From Gemmataceae bacterium (lineage in GTDB: Bacteria > Planctomycetota > Planctomycetia > Gemmatales > Gemmataceae), in the NCBI GenBank assembly GCA_009692005.1, contig SHZZ01000003.1, positions 1 to 64,000 of the forward strand: a DNA stretch of 64,000 nt, written 5' to 3'. This document shows, piece after piece, positions 10,053-18,943 of the stretch (its first letter is position 1; each line of letters starts with the position of its first letter). The translations under genes and the position numbers were made by a program. The notes beneath the pieces are model-generated. The model was given only the letters and a program-made list of their open reading frames with translations. It did no database searches and was not told where the DNA came from.

Positions 10053-11405
10053 TCAGGAAGATGGGAGGGAAGCCATGAGGGAATGGAATTCACCAGCGAG
10101 GAAAACCGATCCAGCAATGCAGATCATGCCATCGGCCGGGGTGATTTCCTTGGCCAGCCTGAGCGCAATTTCTAAAGAATCGGCCATTCGTGGCATGGCG
10201 CTGCTGATTTTCACCCACAATTTGGCCAACTCTTCAGGTTTTGCCGCCCTTGGGCTTTTTGACGATTGGGTGAAGATCACCTGATGAAAATTGCCAGCAA
10301 GTTCCTGAAACATCGCCGAAATGTCCTTGTCGAAGCTGGCGCCAAAGATAAGAGTGCGGGAAACCGGGGGGAAACTCTCCTGCAAACAGGCGACCAGCCG
10401 AGCGATGGAATCGCTGTTATGGGCGCAATCCAGGACGACCAAGGGGTTGGTCGCTGCCAGTTCCATGCGGCCGGGCCAAACCGTATCCTTCAATCCTTGT
10501 CGGACGAAAGCGGCGCCGAGTTCCCATCCCTGTTGTTTCAACCAATCAAGTGAAGTAACCGCCAGGGCCATATTGGCAGCCTGGTGCCTTCCCAACAGCG
10601 GCATTTCCATGTCGTCCCATTTCCCCAATGGTGTGACAACACTTGCCCGTGATGGAACATTCACCATTGCTTCCACCCGACCCGGGGAATAACTCCAGGA
10701 GAAGTCCTTCCCGTCTTGCAACAAGGGAGCCTGGCAATCCCCTGCCCGTTGGCGAACGACTTCCGCCGCCTCGCCTTGTGCGCCGCTGATCACCGGCACC
10801 CCCGGCTTGATGATCCCGGCCTTTTCCCCGGCAATCTCAGCCAGAGTATTGCCCAGCTGCTTCTGATGATCAAAACTGATGCTGGTGATAATCGTGACAA
10901 TGGGCTGGCAGACATTGGTGGCGTCGAGACGACCGCCGAGTCCGGTTTCCATTACCGCCAGGTCCACTTTCTTTTGGCGAAAGTGAAGGAACCCGGCAGC
11001 GGTGGCGACCTCAAAATAAGTGGGCACAAAGCCCAACCGCTCGCAGGCGGGAAAGCCAATGCGGTCGCGGATCTCCTCCAGGATTTGGTCCAGCTCCAGA
11101 GGGGAGATTTCTTCCATTCCCACGCGAATGCGCTCCTCAACCTTTTTCAAATGCGGCGAAGTGAACAACCCGGTTAAAAACCCGGAGGCATGCAAAGCGG
11201 AATGGAGCATGGCAGAGGTAGACCCCTTGCCCTTGCTGCCTGCGATGTGAATGACTCGGAGATTCTTTTCGGGATTATCCAACAGGGCCAGAAGGCGTCT
11301 CATGCGATCGAGTTTGAAATCGGCCGGTGTGGGCAAGCGATGTTCAAAATTGATCAGGCTATGCCAAAACCCCCGAGGGGAATCGTCAAAAGGAAGGGAA
11401 GCCAT
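10053..11405 (-). CDS. folC: Dihydrofolate/folylpolyglutamate synthase
   Basis: The 450-residue enzyme has the Mur-ligase-like ATP site HIAGSKGKGSTSAML, the conserved SPHLKKVEERIRV omega-loop region, TGLGGRLDATN and TIITSISFDHQKQLG. The C-terminal domain shows LDCAHNSDSIARL. FolC ligates glutamate to dihydropteroate and/or adds gamma-glutamyl residues to tetrahydrofolate using ATP. GTP cyclohydrolase I for the same pathway lies at 27.9 kb but is not linked. Length and motifs are complete. It lies between the STN-like gene and the ATPase module on the same strand, with spacers of 150 and 65 bases. Confidence 0.95.
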   Translation of the reverse strand: MASLPFDDSPRGFWHSLINFEHRLPTPADFKLDRMRRLLALLDNPEKNLRVIHIAGSKGKGSTSAMLHSALHASGFLTGLFTSPHLKKVEERIRVGMEEISPLELDQILEEIRDRIGFPACERLGFVPTYFEVATAAGFLHFRQKKVDLAVMETGLGGRLDATNVCQPIVTIITSISFDHQKQLGNTLAEIAGEKAGIIKPGVPVISGAQGEAAEVVRQRAGDCQAPLLQDGKDFSWSYSPGRVEAMVNVPSRASVVTPLGKWDDMEMPLLGRHQAANMALAVTSLDWLKQQGWELGAAFVRQGLKDTVWPGRMELAATNPLVVLDCAHNSDSIARLVACLQESFPPVSRTLIFGASFDKDISAMFQELAGNFHQVIFTQSSKSPRAAKPEELAKLWVKISSAMPRMADSLEIALRLAKEITPADGMICIAGSVFLAGEFHSLMASLPSS

Positions 11406-11470
11406 GGATGAAAGAATCCACCCGGGTGGAAAGAAATTTAAACCCTGTCCCAGAAAAGCCAGACATCAAC

Positions 11471-13720
11471 TTACCCATAATGGACCGGCATGCAAATCTG
11501 TTCCAGGAGTTTTTCGCATTTCTCTTGCACCAGAGTTGCCAGTAAAGGCATCGGTTCCCCCAAGGGCAGCCCTTCCGTCAGGTTGGCCAGAATGCGTGGA
11601 AAGGCGTAAAGCGTGGCGCAAACTTCCAGCGCCAAGGGTTCCAAACGGCTGTGCCGGCCCTTCTTTTCCATTTCTTGCCAGCACTGTTTTCCCTTGCCCG
11701 ACAGGATTAAATCGTCCTCAGGCCGAAGCAAAATCAGGTGATCGATAACGCAGGGATCCTGATCCCAGGCGGACATTTTCACCAGCAGATCACGGGATTT
11801 CGCCAGATTCCTACCCAGAAATAAGCCGATCCCAACTTTCCATGGTTGGCCATCGCGGCAAACCCAATGGCCCAGGGTAAGTGAGCCATAAGTTGGATGA
11901 TCGCCAAACGAATATTCCGCAACTACATGCTGAAGCCTCCAGGGGCCGACTTTGACTCCTTGGTCCAGGCACAACTGCAAGAGCGCCCCCAGACCAGCTT
12001 GAATTTCCTTCACGGCGCCGCAGACGGCGCCTTCCGGCTGGAGCTGTTCTCGGGCGGCTTGAACTTCGTGGTCCCAAAATTGTGCCAGGGAAACGGCATG
12101 AAGAGGGGAAGCGGGTTTGGCCGAAGGGGATTGCTCTTTGGAAACCGCGGGCACGGGGCCTGCCTCTGGGGCATGATAATTAACCGGCATTGGCTTCGGC
12201 GCAAACAAGGGTTCCACAGGCACCTGCACGATGACCATCGACTTCACTTCCTCGGGGAGATCCTCTTTTTCGACTTTGGTTTCCACTGGGATTGAAATCG
12301 TTTCTCCGCGCAGGGAATACCCGGTCGCCACAGGCGTAGTCACCGGGAGAATGTCGGGTTCTTCCCCATAAACTAGCCTGTCAAACAGGTGACGGAATTG
12401 CTGAAGCATGTCGCGCAAGGTCGGTTCGGTCAGGGAAATTTTCTCCACCTGCTCGAGTGTGAAGGGAAAGAGACCGGGCAATTGGTCCTGGCCGGGAAAG
12501 TTCCTTAATGCCGGTTCCAAACGGGCCACAACGACCTTGGCAACCAGCTCTCTTGGCGGGGATTCCAGCTTCAGCGCATTGATCGTGCCATACCCCGGCA
12601 CATGCACTGGGTTATTTAAGCGGTCTTGAATGTAGCCATCAAGGGAAGGGATAAAGCGGTTCCACAGTCCGCGCTCGGCAAAAATCAAAAAGCTGATGCC
12701 ATCCAACTGGTGCATGACTTTGACAATACCCGCGAAAAAGGTCTCGGCCGTTTTGTGAGTCTCCTCGTTGCGCCGGGCTAACAGCAGGTCTTCCAACTGG
12801 TCAAAGGCAATTACCACGGGAATTCGAAGTTCCTGGAATATGGACATTACAGCCTTGAAAAGCGCCAATACCAGATCCTGCCTGCCAGGGCGGACCTTGA
12901 AATCCAATTCCGCGAAACCGTAGGTGAGGAAACCAGCAAGTTCCCCGTCGTCTTGAAGGAAGACGGCGCGGGAAAAACCCCGCAGGATCGCGTGCCGCAT
13001 CATCGAAGCGGCATCATGCCCAGTAACCTTGTCGAGAAAATCGCACATGAGCTTATGCGCTTTTCCCAGGCTCAGCCCCGCTTCCTCGCACAGGCGTAGA
13101 ACCCGGCCAGGATTGCCTCCTTCTTTACCCGTTCGCCCAAGTTCATCCACCAGCCAATTGGTCCGCTCCACGGCCTGCGCTGCGCCCAGGCCGAACGCCC
13201 GAGACAGCCAGCCTAACCCCTGGGAAGGAAAAAGTTCCAGGCCCTGCTCGGGTTGGAGTTCACCCAGTGCCCGGCCCAAATAAAGACGCATGAGTTGCTC
13301 GCCAGCGTAATCTTTTGGCCGCCAGGATCCTTGCTTGGCGCCTCCAAGCAATTTGTCCAGCACCTGGAAGAGCAGATATTCCAGAAAATCGGTGTCGCGT
13401 TGGTAGGAACCTGGCGTCACCAGGAGTTGCCAATTGCCAGCATTGGCATGTTTGATGGAATGGAGCAGGTGAGTTTTTCCCGCTCCCTTGTTGCCCAGCA
13501 CGGGGACCACCTCGGAATGGGTGGTTGGATGATATCGATACTGGTCAACTACGCGCAGAAGCTGCTCCCTTTCGCGGGAGAAAAGCTCAGGCACATGGTA
13601 AATGGCGCAGACTTCATCGTCGGAGTTTCTGGCAAAGTAATTGCGGAAAGGGTTGCCTGAACGGCGCAGCCAATCCAAGGCTTGACCAGTGATTTCCAAA
13701 GGAAAAATGGCTGATTTCAT
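11471..13720 (-). CDS. STAND/AAA-like P-loop ATPase with a separate C-terminal domain
   Basis: The 749-residue protein is not one I can name. Walker A is at 76-83 (GNKGAGKT, followed by HLLHSIKH). Walker B is at about 301-311 (PVVIAFDQLEDL), like the DQxEEL of STAND-type NTPases, and is followed by FLIFAERGLW as a candidate sensor strand. Residues about 470-540 are rich in Pro, Val and Glu and look like a flexible linker. A distinct alpha/beta domain fills 545-749, containing WKVGIGLFLGRN and VIDHLILLRPEDD. The start codon overlaps the upstream gene's stop by 4 bases (ATGA), so the two are translationally coupled. DNA-linked or defence functions are possible but unproven. Confidence 0.7.
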   Translation of the reverse strand: MKSAIFPLEITGQALDWLRRSGNPFRNYFARNSDDEVCAIYHVPELFSREREQLLRVVDQYRYHPTTHSEVVPVLGNKGAGKTHLLHSIKHANAGNWQLLVTPGSYQRDTDFLEYLLFQVLDKLLGGAKQGSWRPKDYAGEQLMRLYLGRALGELQPEQGLELFPSQGLGWLSRAFGLGAAQAVERTNWLVDELGRTGKEGGNPGRVLRLCEEAGLSLGKAHKLMCDFLDKVTGHDAASMMRHAILRGFSRAVFLQDDGELAGFLTYGFAELDFKVRPGRQDLVLALFKAVMSIFQELRIPVVIAFDQLEDLLLARRNEETHKTAETFFAGIVKVMHQLDGISFLIFAERGLWNRFIPSLDGYIQDRLNNPVHVPGYGTINALKLESPPRELVAKVVVARLEPALRNFPGQDQLPGLFPFTLEQVEKISLTEPTLRDMLQQFRHLFDRLVYGEEPDILPVTTPVATGYSLRGETISIPVETKVEKEDLPEEVKSMVIVQVPVEPLFAPKPMPVNYHAPEAGPVPAVSKEQSPSAKPASPLHAVSLAQFWDHEVQAAREQLQPEGAVCGAVKEIQAGLGALLQLCLDQGVKVGPWRLQHVVAEYSFGDHPTYGSLTLGHWVCRDGQPWKVGIGLFLGRNLAKSRDLLVKMSAWDQDPCVIDHLILLRPEDDLILSGKGKQCWQEMEKKGRHSRLEPLALEVCATLYAFPRILANLTEGLPLGEPMPLLATLVQEKCEKLLEQICMPVHYG

Positions 13721-14439
13721 GATGGTTGCTCCAAATAGACATCCAGTGTTTTTTCACAGGACGGGCTGGTGGAATACTCTTTCACCTCACCTGAGGCTGA
13801 AGCGTAATAAGCAATTTCGTGACCGGTAAGCAGGGCCAATTCCGGCGAAGGAATCTGGTAGAGTGGGCCGGTCCAGGGGTGCAACTCAATGAATTTTTCC
13901 CTGGCCAGTTGCCGAAGGGCGTCATGGAATGCGCCGATAGGCAAGCCAGGAAACCGGTCGCGAATAATTTGAAACAGGCGGTCCAGGGGGAAATCTCCCA
14001 AAGCGCGAGAATTTCGCCAGAGATGCAACTCCTTGAGCACGGATTGTGGCAAACCGGCCTGGCCCTGTTGATCCTTGCCAGCAAAGAAAAGCCTCAAAGC
14101 ATTTTGCAAAGGGGTCAAGACTTTCCCTGTTTCGGAATCTTGGTTCACCTTTGGTAAGAAGGCCAAGCAGGCTTTTAAAATGGGAACCACGCAGTTCGAT
14201 TCCAAAAGCCAAGCCAAACCCCTTGGGGCAGGTTGAAAAAGGAAACCTTCGTCCTCACAACCGTGTTTCTGAGTAATCCAAATTTGCGAAAGAGCGGCCT
14301 TTGCCGCTTGTTTTCCCAAAGAGTTTTTGGGGAACAATCCCAATCCCTGGCCCGTGGGAAACAAGGGTAGGCCTTGCGGGTTTTCCAGCAACAACAACAA
14401 GGCCAAGCGGATTAATTCATGCTGGGTCTGCACAACCAT
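13717..14439 (-). CDS. Unknown protein with winged-helix-like C-terminus, partner of the ATPase
   Basis: From ATG 14439 the product is 240 residues; the frame is open to another ATG at 14487. The N-terminal MVVQTQHELIRLALLLLLENP looks like an amphipathic helix rather than a signal peptide. The C-terminal part (LDRLFQIIRDRFPG, AFHDALRQLAREKFIELHP, LYQIPSPELALL) reads as a winged-helix or PCI-like fold: helices, a recognition-type helix and a two-stranded wing. Its stop overlaps the ATPase start by 4 bases, which implies stoichiometric co-production. A role as adaptor, DNA-binding partner or regulator of the ATPase is inference from fold and coupling. I recognise no named family. Confidence 0.6.
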   Translation of the reverse strand: MVVQTQHELIRLALLLLLENPQGLPLFPTGQGLGLFPKNSLGKQAAKAALSQIWITQKHGCEDEGFLFQPAPRGLAWLLESNCVVPILKACLAFLPKVNQDSETGKVLTPLQNALRLFFAGKDQQGQAGLPQSVLKELHLWRNSRALGDFPLDRLFQIIRDRFPGLPIGAFHDALRQLAREKFIELHPWTGPLYQIPSPELALLTGHEIAYYASASGEVKEYSTSPSCEKTLDVYLEQPS

Positions 14440-14929
14440 CCTTGGTGTTCTTGGAAAAGGCGCCTTGGAGGCGCAGTTCAGGGACAATCCCCTTCCCCAA
14501 ATTGAAAAATTACCCGTAACCCGCCTTACGAGACAAGGTCACCCTGGCAGGAGCAATCCGGAATGGTAAGAAAGGTAGCGCCGAGGGACTGGGGGATTGG
14601 AAAGGACAAGGCGATTCGCCAAAGGAATGGTTTTTCTTTAGCGCCAAGGGTTCAAGCGTGATTTGTTCTTCGCTGGGATCGCCGCGCTCCAGCGCGGCCA
14701 ATCTATCTGCCAGGCTGGAGCCTGGCGTTCCCAGGGAGAAAAAAATCCGCACCCGTTGAACGGATGTTCCGTTGGACCCACCTTTCTGCCCGTGGCATCC
14801 ACAGCCAGCAAGCAACCTCCTTGTCGCATCTTTGCCATGAACTCCCTGAGACCTTGGTTCCACCTAAACTAAAGTTTTCACCTGGCCGGGACTTATGGTC
14901 AAGTGAACGGTATTGCCCCCTGCCCTGAC
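14440..14929. other. 490-base gene-free stretch holding a REP-like element
   Basis: Six-frame translation gives only short frames with no family resemblance. The stretch carries the paired hairpins described separately at 14677-14735 and otherwise looks like simple spacer. A promoter for the minus-strand ATPase module presumably lies near 14440-14560, but no clear -35/-10 pair was found. Confidence 0.55.
14677..14735. repeat. REP-like element: two adjacent perfect hairpins
   Basis: Two perfect inverted repeats lie 10 bases apart: an 8-base stem GCCGCGCT/AGCGCGGC at 14681-14688 and 14691-14698, and a second 8-base stem GCCAGGCT/AGCCTGGC at 14709-14716 and 14719-14726. Each has a 2-base centre. 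Paired GC-rich palindromes in an intergenic space are the hallmark of REP/BIME elements mobilised by REP-associated (Y1, RAYT) transposases. No transposase gene is in the window, and no second copy was noticed here. Confidence 0.6.
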
Positions 14930-15517
14930 TTAAGGTTCCAATTCCATCAGCGGGTGCCTAAGGGGAACTTCTTCCTTCAGTAATTCCAATAACCCGGCTG
15001 GAGAGTCATCTACTCGAAGGAGCGCGCGATTGGCGGGCTTAACCAAACCTTCCTCAACCATGTGATCGACCCAGTTCAAAAGCGGCTGAAAAAACCGTTC
15101 GGTGTTTAGCAAACCAATGGGCTTATTGTGCATCCCCAGTTGGGCCCAGGTTAGGATTTCGAACAATTCATCACAGGTGCCAAACCCGCCAGGGAGGGCC
15201 ATAAAGGCATCGGCGCGAGAAGCCATCAAGGCTTTTCTTTCGTGCATCGAATCCACCACGCACAATTCGGTGACATCCTGATACGCCAGTTCCAACTCGG
15301 CGAGGCCTCCCGGGATAACCCCAGTGACTTTTCCCCCAGCTTGAAGGCAAGCTTGGGCCAGCACGCCCATCAAACCGATATGTCCTCCGCCGAATACCAA
15401 GGTGATATTCCCCTTGGCGAGCAATTGCCCCAATTCGGCCGCAGCCCGGGAATACTCGGGGCGGTTACCTTTTCTCGAACCGCAAAAGACGCAAAGAGAC
15501 CGTATAGTTAGACTCAA
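14930..15517 (-). CDS. LOG-family nucleotide phosphoribohydrolase (TIGR00730-type)
   Basis: The 195-residue protein starts SLTIRSLCVFCGSRKGN and carries VFGGGHIGLMGVLAQA, a GGKVTGVIP strand and the signature PGGFGTCDELFE, matching PGGxGTxxE. Bacterial LOG proteins cleave nucleoside 5'-monophosphates to base plus ribose 5-phosphate; in plants the same fold activates cytokinins. Length is normal. It is the last gene of a minus-strand run, 19 bases after the sensor kinase stop. Older annotations call this family lysine decarboxylase, which is wrong for this motif. Confidence 0.92.
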   Translation of the reverse strand: MSLTIRSLCVFCGSRKGNRPEYSRAAAELGQLLAKGNITLVFGGGHIGLMGVLAQACLQAGGKVTGVIPGGLAELELAYQDVTELCVVDSMHERKALMASRADAFMALPGGFGTCDELFEILTWAQLGMHNKPIGLLNTERFFQPLLNWVDHMVEEGLVKPANRALLRVDDSPAGLLELLKEEVPLRHPLMELEP

Positions 15518-15536
15518 ACAATCCTCCCCTATCCGT

Positions 15537-17114
15537 TTATTTATCGGGCCGGGTGTCCCTGGGGAAAATGAGCTTGAAAGTAGCTCCCTGCCAGCGAATG
15601 GATTGGATTTGCAAACGCCCTTGCATACTTTCCAACACCGTCTTGACGAAGGAAAGGCCCAATCCCATGCCGGAACTCATTCCTTCATAGATAGCGCTGT
15701 CCCTGCGGGTGGAATAGTAAGCATCGGTGCAATGGGCCAAAGACTCCGCCGTCATGCCGGCGCCAGTGTCCGTTACTGCCAGAACGGCGCACTCCCCTTC
15801 CTGATAAAGTCTCAACTGAATTTCGCCCCGCCAAGAAGCGGCGGCAAGCACCGCCTGCCGGATAGTCTCGGAATCCCGTTTAGTTGAATTCCGCGCCTCT
15901 TCCCGCAAGTGGTTTCGTTGTTCGAAGGTGGCGTCACGAGCGTTAAAAATCAGATTTTCCAGAACTTGCTGGACATGCGACGGATCTCCCTCGGCCTGAA
16001 TTTCCTCGGGAGGCAAAGTCAGGGACAAATCGAGTTTCCATTTATCCCCTGCAATTTGACTCCAGGCGTTGACTGTTTCGCGGACCAGTTGGCAAAGGTC
16101 ATAACGCGACCGGAGCAAGTTGCCGGGTTCTCTGCGAACGGCTGCAAGAATCTGCTGCAGCCGGGCGGTCACGGCCGACAGGGTATCACCCACTTCCCCC
16201 AGCAGTTGGCGCAGGGCGCCATTGCCACCCGATTCTTCCTGGCATCGCCGCAGCAAATCCATGGGTCGGACCAGCAAGTTCTTGATATTGTGGGCATAGG
16301 AACCGGCCATGATGCCAATTCCGGCGTACATCTGGGAACGGAGTTCCAAGGCTTTTTTTTGGGCCTCCTCGGTGGCCAACTGCTGACTCAGAAGTTGCTT
16401 TTCCGCTTCCAGCCTTCGATAGTCGGCATCCTCGGCCGCTTGGCGCGACTGCTCGGTCATTTTTCTTCGCGAGCGCTCCCGGGCGGCAGAAACCAAGGCT
16501 TGAATGGCAACTCCCAAGGAAACCAACGCCGCCAGGATGCCCAGCCACCAGGCCCGGGAAACCGCCTGCTTTTCCTGGGCAGTCCGCCGATCGTAAGCAT
16601 GAACCTGGTAATAAACCCGGGCCAGGGCTCGGGGATGAATCCTGTGTTCCAACCTTTGGACCTGGTTCGCCTGATAGGGAAACCCCGCAACCCAACGGAT
16701 CGGCATGTCGGGTTCATCATCCAGAATGACAAGGATTTCAAAAAAATGGGGAAAGAGCGGCAATTGGCCAGAAAAGACTTTGGTGGGCGGTTCACCCAGG
16801 GCGCGCAGGTGCTCGCGGATTTCCTCACGGCGGACCAACGCTTGCTGACGGGTTAATTCATCCGCTGGCGAGGCCTTGGCCAACTCCAGGTAACTTTCCA
16901 CCAGTGCGGGCAATGGCTTCCTCGAAGCGCGCGCCTCTTCCAGCCATTCACGCAAAATGTCCTGTTCATAACGAGATTCGCCAGAAAGCCACCCGGCCAG
17001 AGGTTCCTTCAAGGCAATCAAGGCAACCAGCCAAAACCCCAAGGGGAGTCCCAAGATGAGCAAAACACCCAAGGGCCCTTTTTTTATCCTGGGAAACCAA
17101 ACCGTCTGGATCAT
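15537..17114 (-). CDS. Membrane sensor histidine kinase
   Basis: The 525-residue protein has two membrane segments (about 14-36 and 189-210) bracketing an extracytoplasmic domain of about 150 residues, then a coiled coil to about 260. The likely phospho-acceptor is His275 in SYAHNIKNLL. The ATPase domain shows the N box (QQVLENLIFNARDA), G1 (VTDTGAGM) and G2 (GMGLGLSFVK). No response regulator lies beside it. ATG 17114 overlaps the upstream gene's stop by 4 bases, so kinase and the binding-protein-like partner are coupled and probably form one sensing unit. The longer frame to 17198 runs deep inside the neighbour. Confidence 0.9.
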   Translation of the reverse strand: MIQTVWFPRIKKGPLGVLLILGLPLGFWLVALIALKEPLAGWLSGESRYEQDILREWLEEARASRKPLPALVESYLELAKASPADELTRQQALVRREEIREHLRALGEPPTKVFSGQLPLFPHFFEILVILDDEPDMPIRWVAGFPYQANQVQRLEHRIHPRALARVYYQVHAYDRRTAQEKQAVSRAWWLGILAALVSLGVAIQALVSAARERSRRKMTEQSRQAAEDADYRRLEAEKQLLSQQLATEEAQKKALELRSQMYAGIGIMAGSYAHNIKNLLVRPMDLLRRCQEESGGNGALRQLLGEVGDTLSAVTARLQQILAAVRREPGNLLRSRYDLCQLVRETVNAWSQIAGDKWKLDLSLTLPPEEIQAEGDPSHVQQVLENLIFNARDATFEQRNHLREEARNSTKRDSETIRQAVLAAASWRGEIQLRLYQEGECAVLAVTDTGAGMTAESLAHCTDAYYSTRRDSAIYEGMSSGMGLGLSFVKTVLESMQGRLQIQSIRWQGATFKLIFPRDTRPDK

Positions 17115-18802
17115 TGGGCGCCCCGATGGTTGACTTTGAGTCGGCTGGTTCTTACAGGAACCAATTGGCCTCCATCGGGATTTTCCCTCAGGGACCATAT
17201 TTCGATGAGGGATTCAACTAGGCCGCCTTCCTTTCTGGGCAGAGGCCGGACCACGCCCATGAATTCTCCGGTGCCAGGATTGCGGCCGCCCCGAGGATCG
17301 AATAAGGTTTTCCCCGACTTGCTGGAAATCGCGCCCCCGTCCCAACGGAGTGACTGCATAAAGGATTTCAAAGATAGCGTATAAGGATATTGTGTGGATT
17401 CAAAAACCGCCCTGGCCAGGCATTCCAGCATTTGAGAAGAAAGGATCAATTCGTCCGTGGCTGTGGCAGAGGTCCCATCCGCGGATTCCCGCAAGCTGCC
17501 GAGAGTGGAAAACCCCGCCTCCTGGGCCACGGGGTTGGCATGAGAGAAAAAAACCAAGCGAAAAGGCAGTTCTGGAATGGGCCAGGATACCTCCGCGTCG
17601 CGGTAGACCGCGTTTAGGGAAATGGTATCTCCCACGACAACCACAAAGCGGGAAGGCAGATCCCGGCCAGATTGGGCCAGCTCTTTTAAAAACCTCTTGG
17701 CCGGAGTCATCCCTCCACCCAAGACAAACAAGCCCGAACTCTGGCCAGGATTTCTATCCAGGTCTTGCAGTAGGTAGCGCAGGGCATCCCTTTCAAATCG
17801 ATTGGGTGCATAGGGAACCCCAACGCTGGAGTCAATCACCTGAGGAACCGGCGCCACCGTCATGCGGTATGAGGCAGCGTTGCGCCCAAGTCTGCCAGCG
17901 GGGAAGATTCCATTGAAGAAAGGGAAATGCCCATTCAACCGGGTGGAACTAATCCATAACCAATCCGTGGCGGCTTCCACAGCCAAGGGAAAGCGCAGTT
18001 CGTTCCAAAAGGAATCTACAAAATCGCGGGAATAGGAATCATCATCCCATAGCGCCAGGTGGACCGCGTCGAACCCCGCGTGTAAATCCGGGTTCGCCCA
18101 AATGAGCTTGACCATGGCCTGACCCATTCCCTGGTTGTCAAACCCAAACCGAAAAGTCTTCCCGGGATAAATATCCAAGAGGGAAACAAATTCCTGGCCG
18201 ACCTGCCTGTTAGGTCCTGAAACCTGAACCCGTAAGGCTGTAGCCGTGGATAAGAACAGAAGCGGTTTCTGGGATTCGGCAACTTGCCTGGTTTCCGCTT
18301 CCAAGGCCAAGGCCAGATCGCGGGCGTCGTCCGAATTCGCCCCGCCCAGAATGGCAACCGGCGGGCGCGTTTTTTTCATCAAACTTCGGATCCAGTCCTG
18401 GTAGCCTGCCTCGCTGGATATTTTCAACCAACGGATCGTAATCTTTCTTGGATCGTTTAGGCGTTTCATGGAGAAGCAAGGAATCGAGGCGGTTTGGCCT
18501 GGGAAAGCTTTTTGCCCAGCATCCACCTGAAGTCCCGCGGCCCAACCGGGATTGGTTTTCTCCAGCAATTTGGCTGCCGACACCATTCTTTCCCAAGAGG
18601 TAGAGTCCCCCGCGGGAAACATCCAGACAACCGTCACTTCCGATTCCTGGGAGTCGGGGAATTCGAGAATGATGCCGCGCGGAGCAAACAAGAAGTTTCC
18701 GGCTGCCAAGGCGGCCAAGATCAAAACCCCCGTAATGAGTACACCTTGTCTCAAGTCTAGACTCCCTGGAAATATTCCAAATGCAAAAATCCCCGCTACC
18801 AC
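17111..18802 (-). CDS. Membrane-anchored periplasmic-binding-protein-like protein
   Basis: The 563-residue protein has one N-terminal membrane segment (LITGVLILAALAAGNFLF) and then an extracytoplasmic body. Alternating alpha/beta stretches such as RPPVAILGGANSDDARDLALALE, KPLLFLSTATALR, FDAVHLALWDDDSYS and SSGLFVLGGGM suggest a type I periplasmic-binding fold like that of branched-chain amino-acid binding proteins. The stop overlaps the histidine kinase start by 4 bases. I infer it binds a ligand and signals through the kinase. Translation could start at GTG/ATG-type codons near 18802 or at TTG 18754. Family assignment is by fold impression only. Confidence 0.65.
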   Translation of the reverse strand: MVAGIFAFGIFPGSLDLRQGVLITGVLILAALAAGNFLFAPRGIILEFPDSQESEVTVVWMFPAGDSTSWERMVSAAKLLEKTNPGWAAGLQVDAGQKAFPGQTASIPCFSMKRLNDPRKITIRWLKISSEAGYQDWIRSLMKKTRPPVAILGGANSDDARDLALALEAETRQVAESQKPLLFLSTATALRVQVSGPNRQVGQEFVSLLDIYPGKTFRFGFDNQGMGQAMVKLIWANPDLHAGFDAVHLALWDDDSYSRDFVDSFWNELRFPLAVEAATDWLWISSTRLNGHFPFFNGIFPAGRLGRNAASYRMTVAPVPQVIDSSVGVPYAPNRFERDALRYLLQDLDRNPGQSSGLFVLGGGMTPAKRFLKELAQSGRDLPSRFVVVVGDTISLNAVYRDAEVSWPIPELPFRLVFFSHANPVAQEAGFSTLGSLRESADGTSATATDELILSSQMLECLARAVFESTQYPYTLSLKSFMQSLRWDGGAISSKSGKTLFDPRGGRNPGTGEFMGVVRPLPRKEGGLVESLIEIWSLRENPDGGQLVPVRTSRLKVNHRGAQ

Positions 18803-18943
18803 TTGGGGCCTCGGTTAGTAAAATTCTCCCTGCTTGTTGCGCGGATTGCAACGCCGGACCAGGATCTCCCTCGCTGGACCAGTTTACCTTGATACTGCCA
18901 GGGGTGTTACATTCCTGTTCCCTTGAGTTTTTTGAAAGAAAAA

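Noticed and set aside
14510-14863. 117-residue minus-strand frame over the REP-like element
   Set aside because: Its residues reflect the palindromic repeat and spacer, and no family resemblance was seen.
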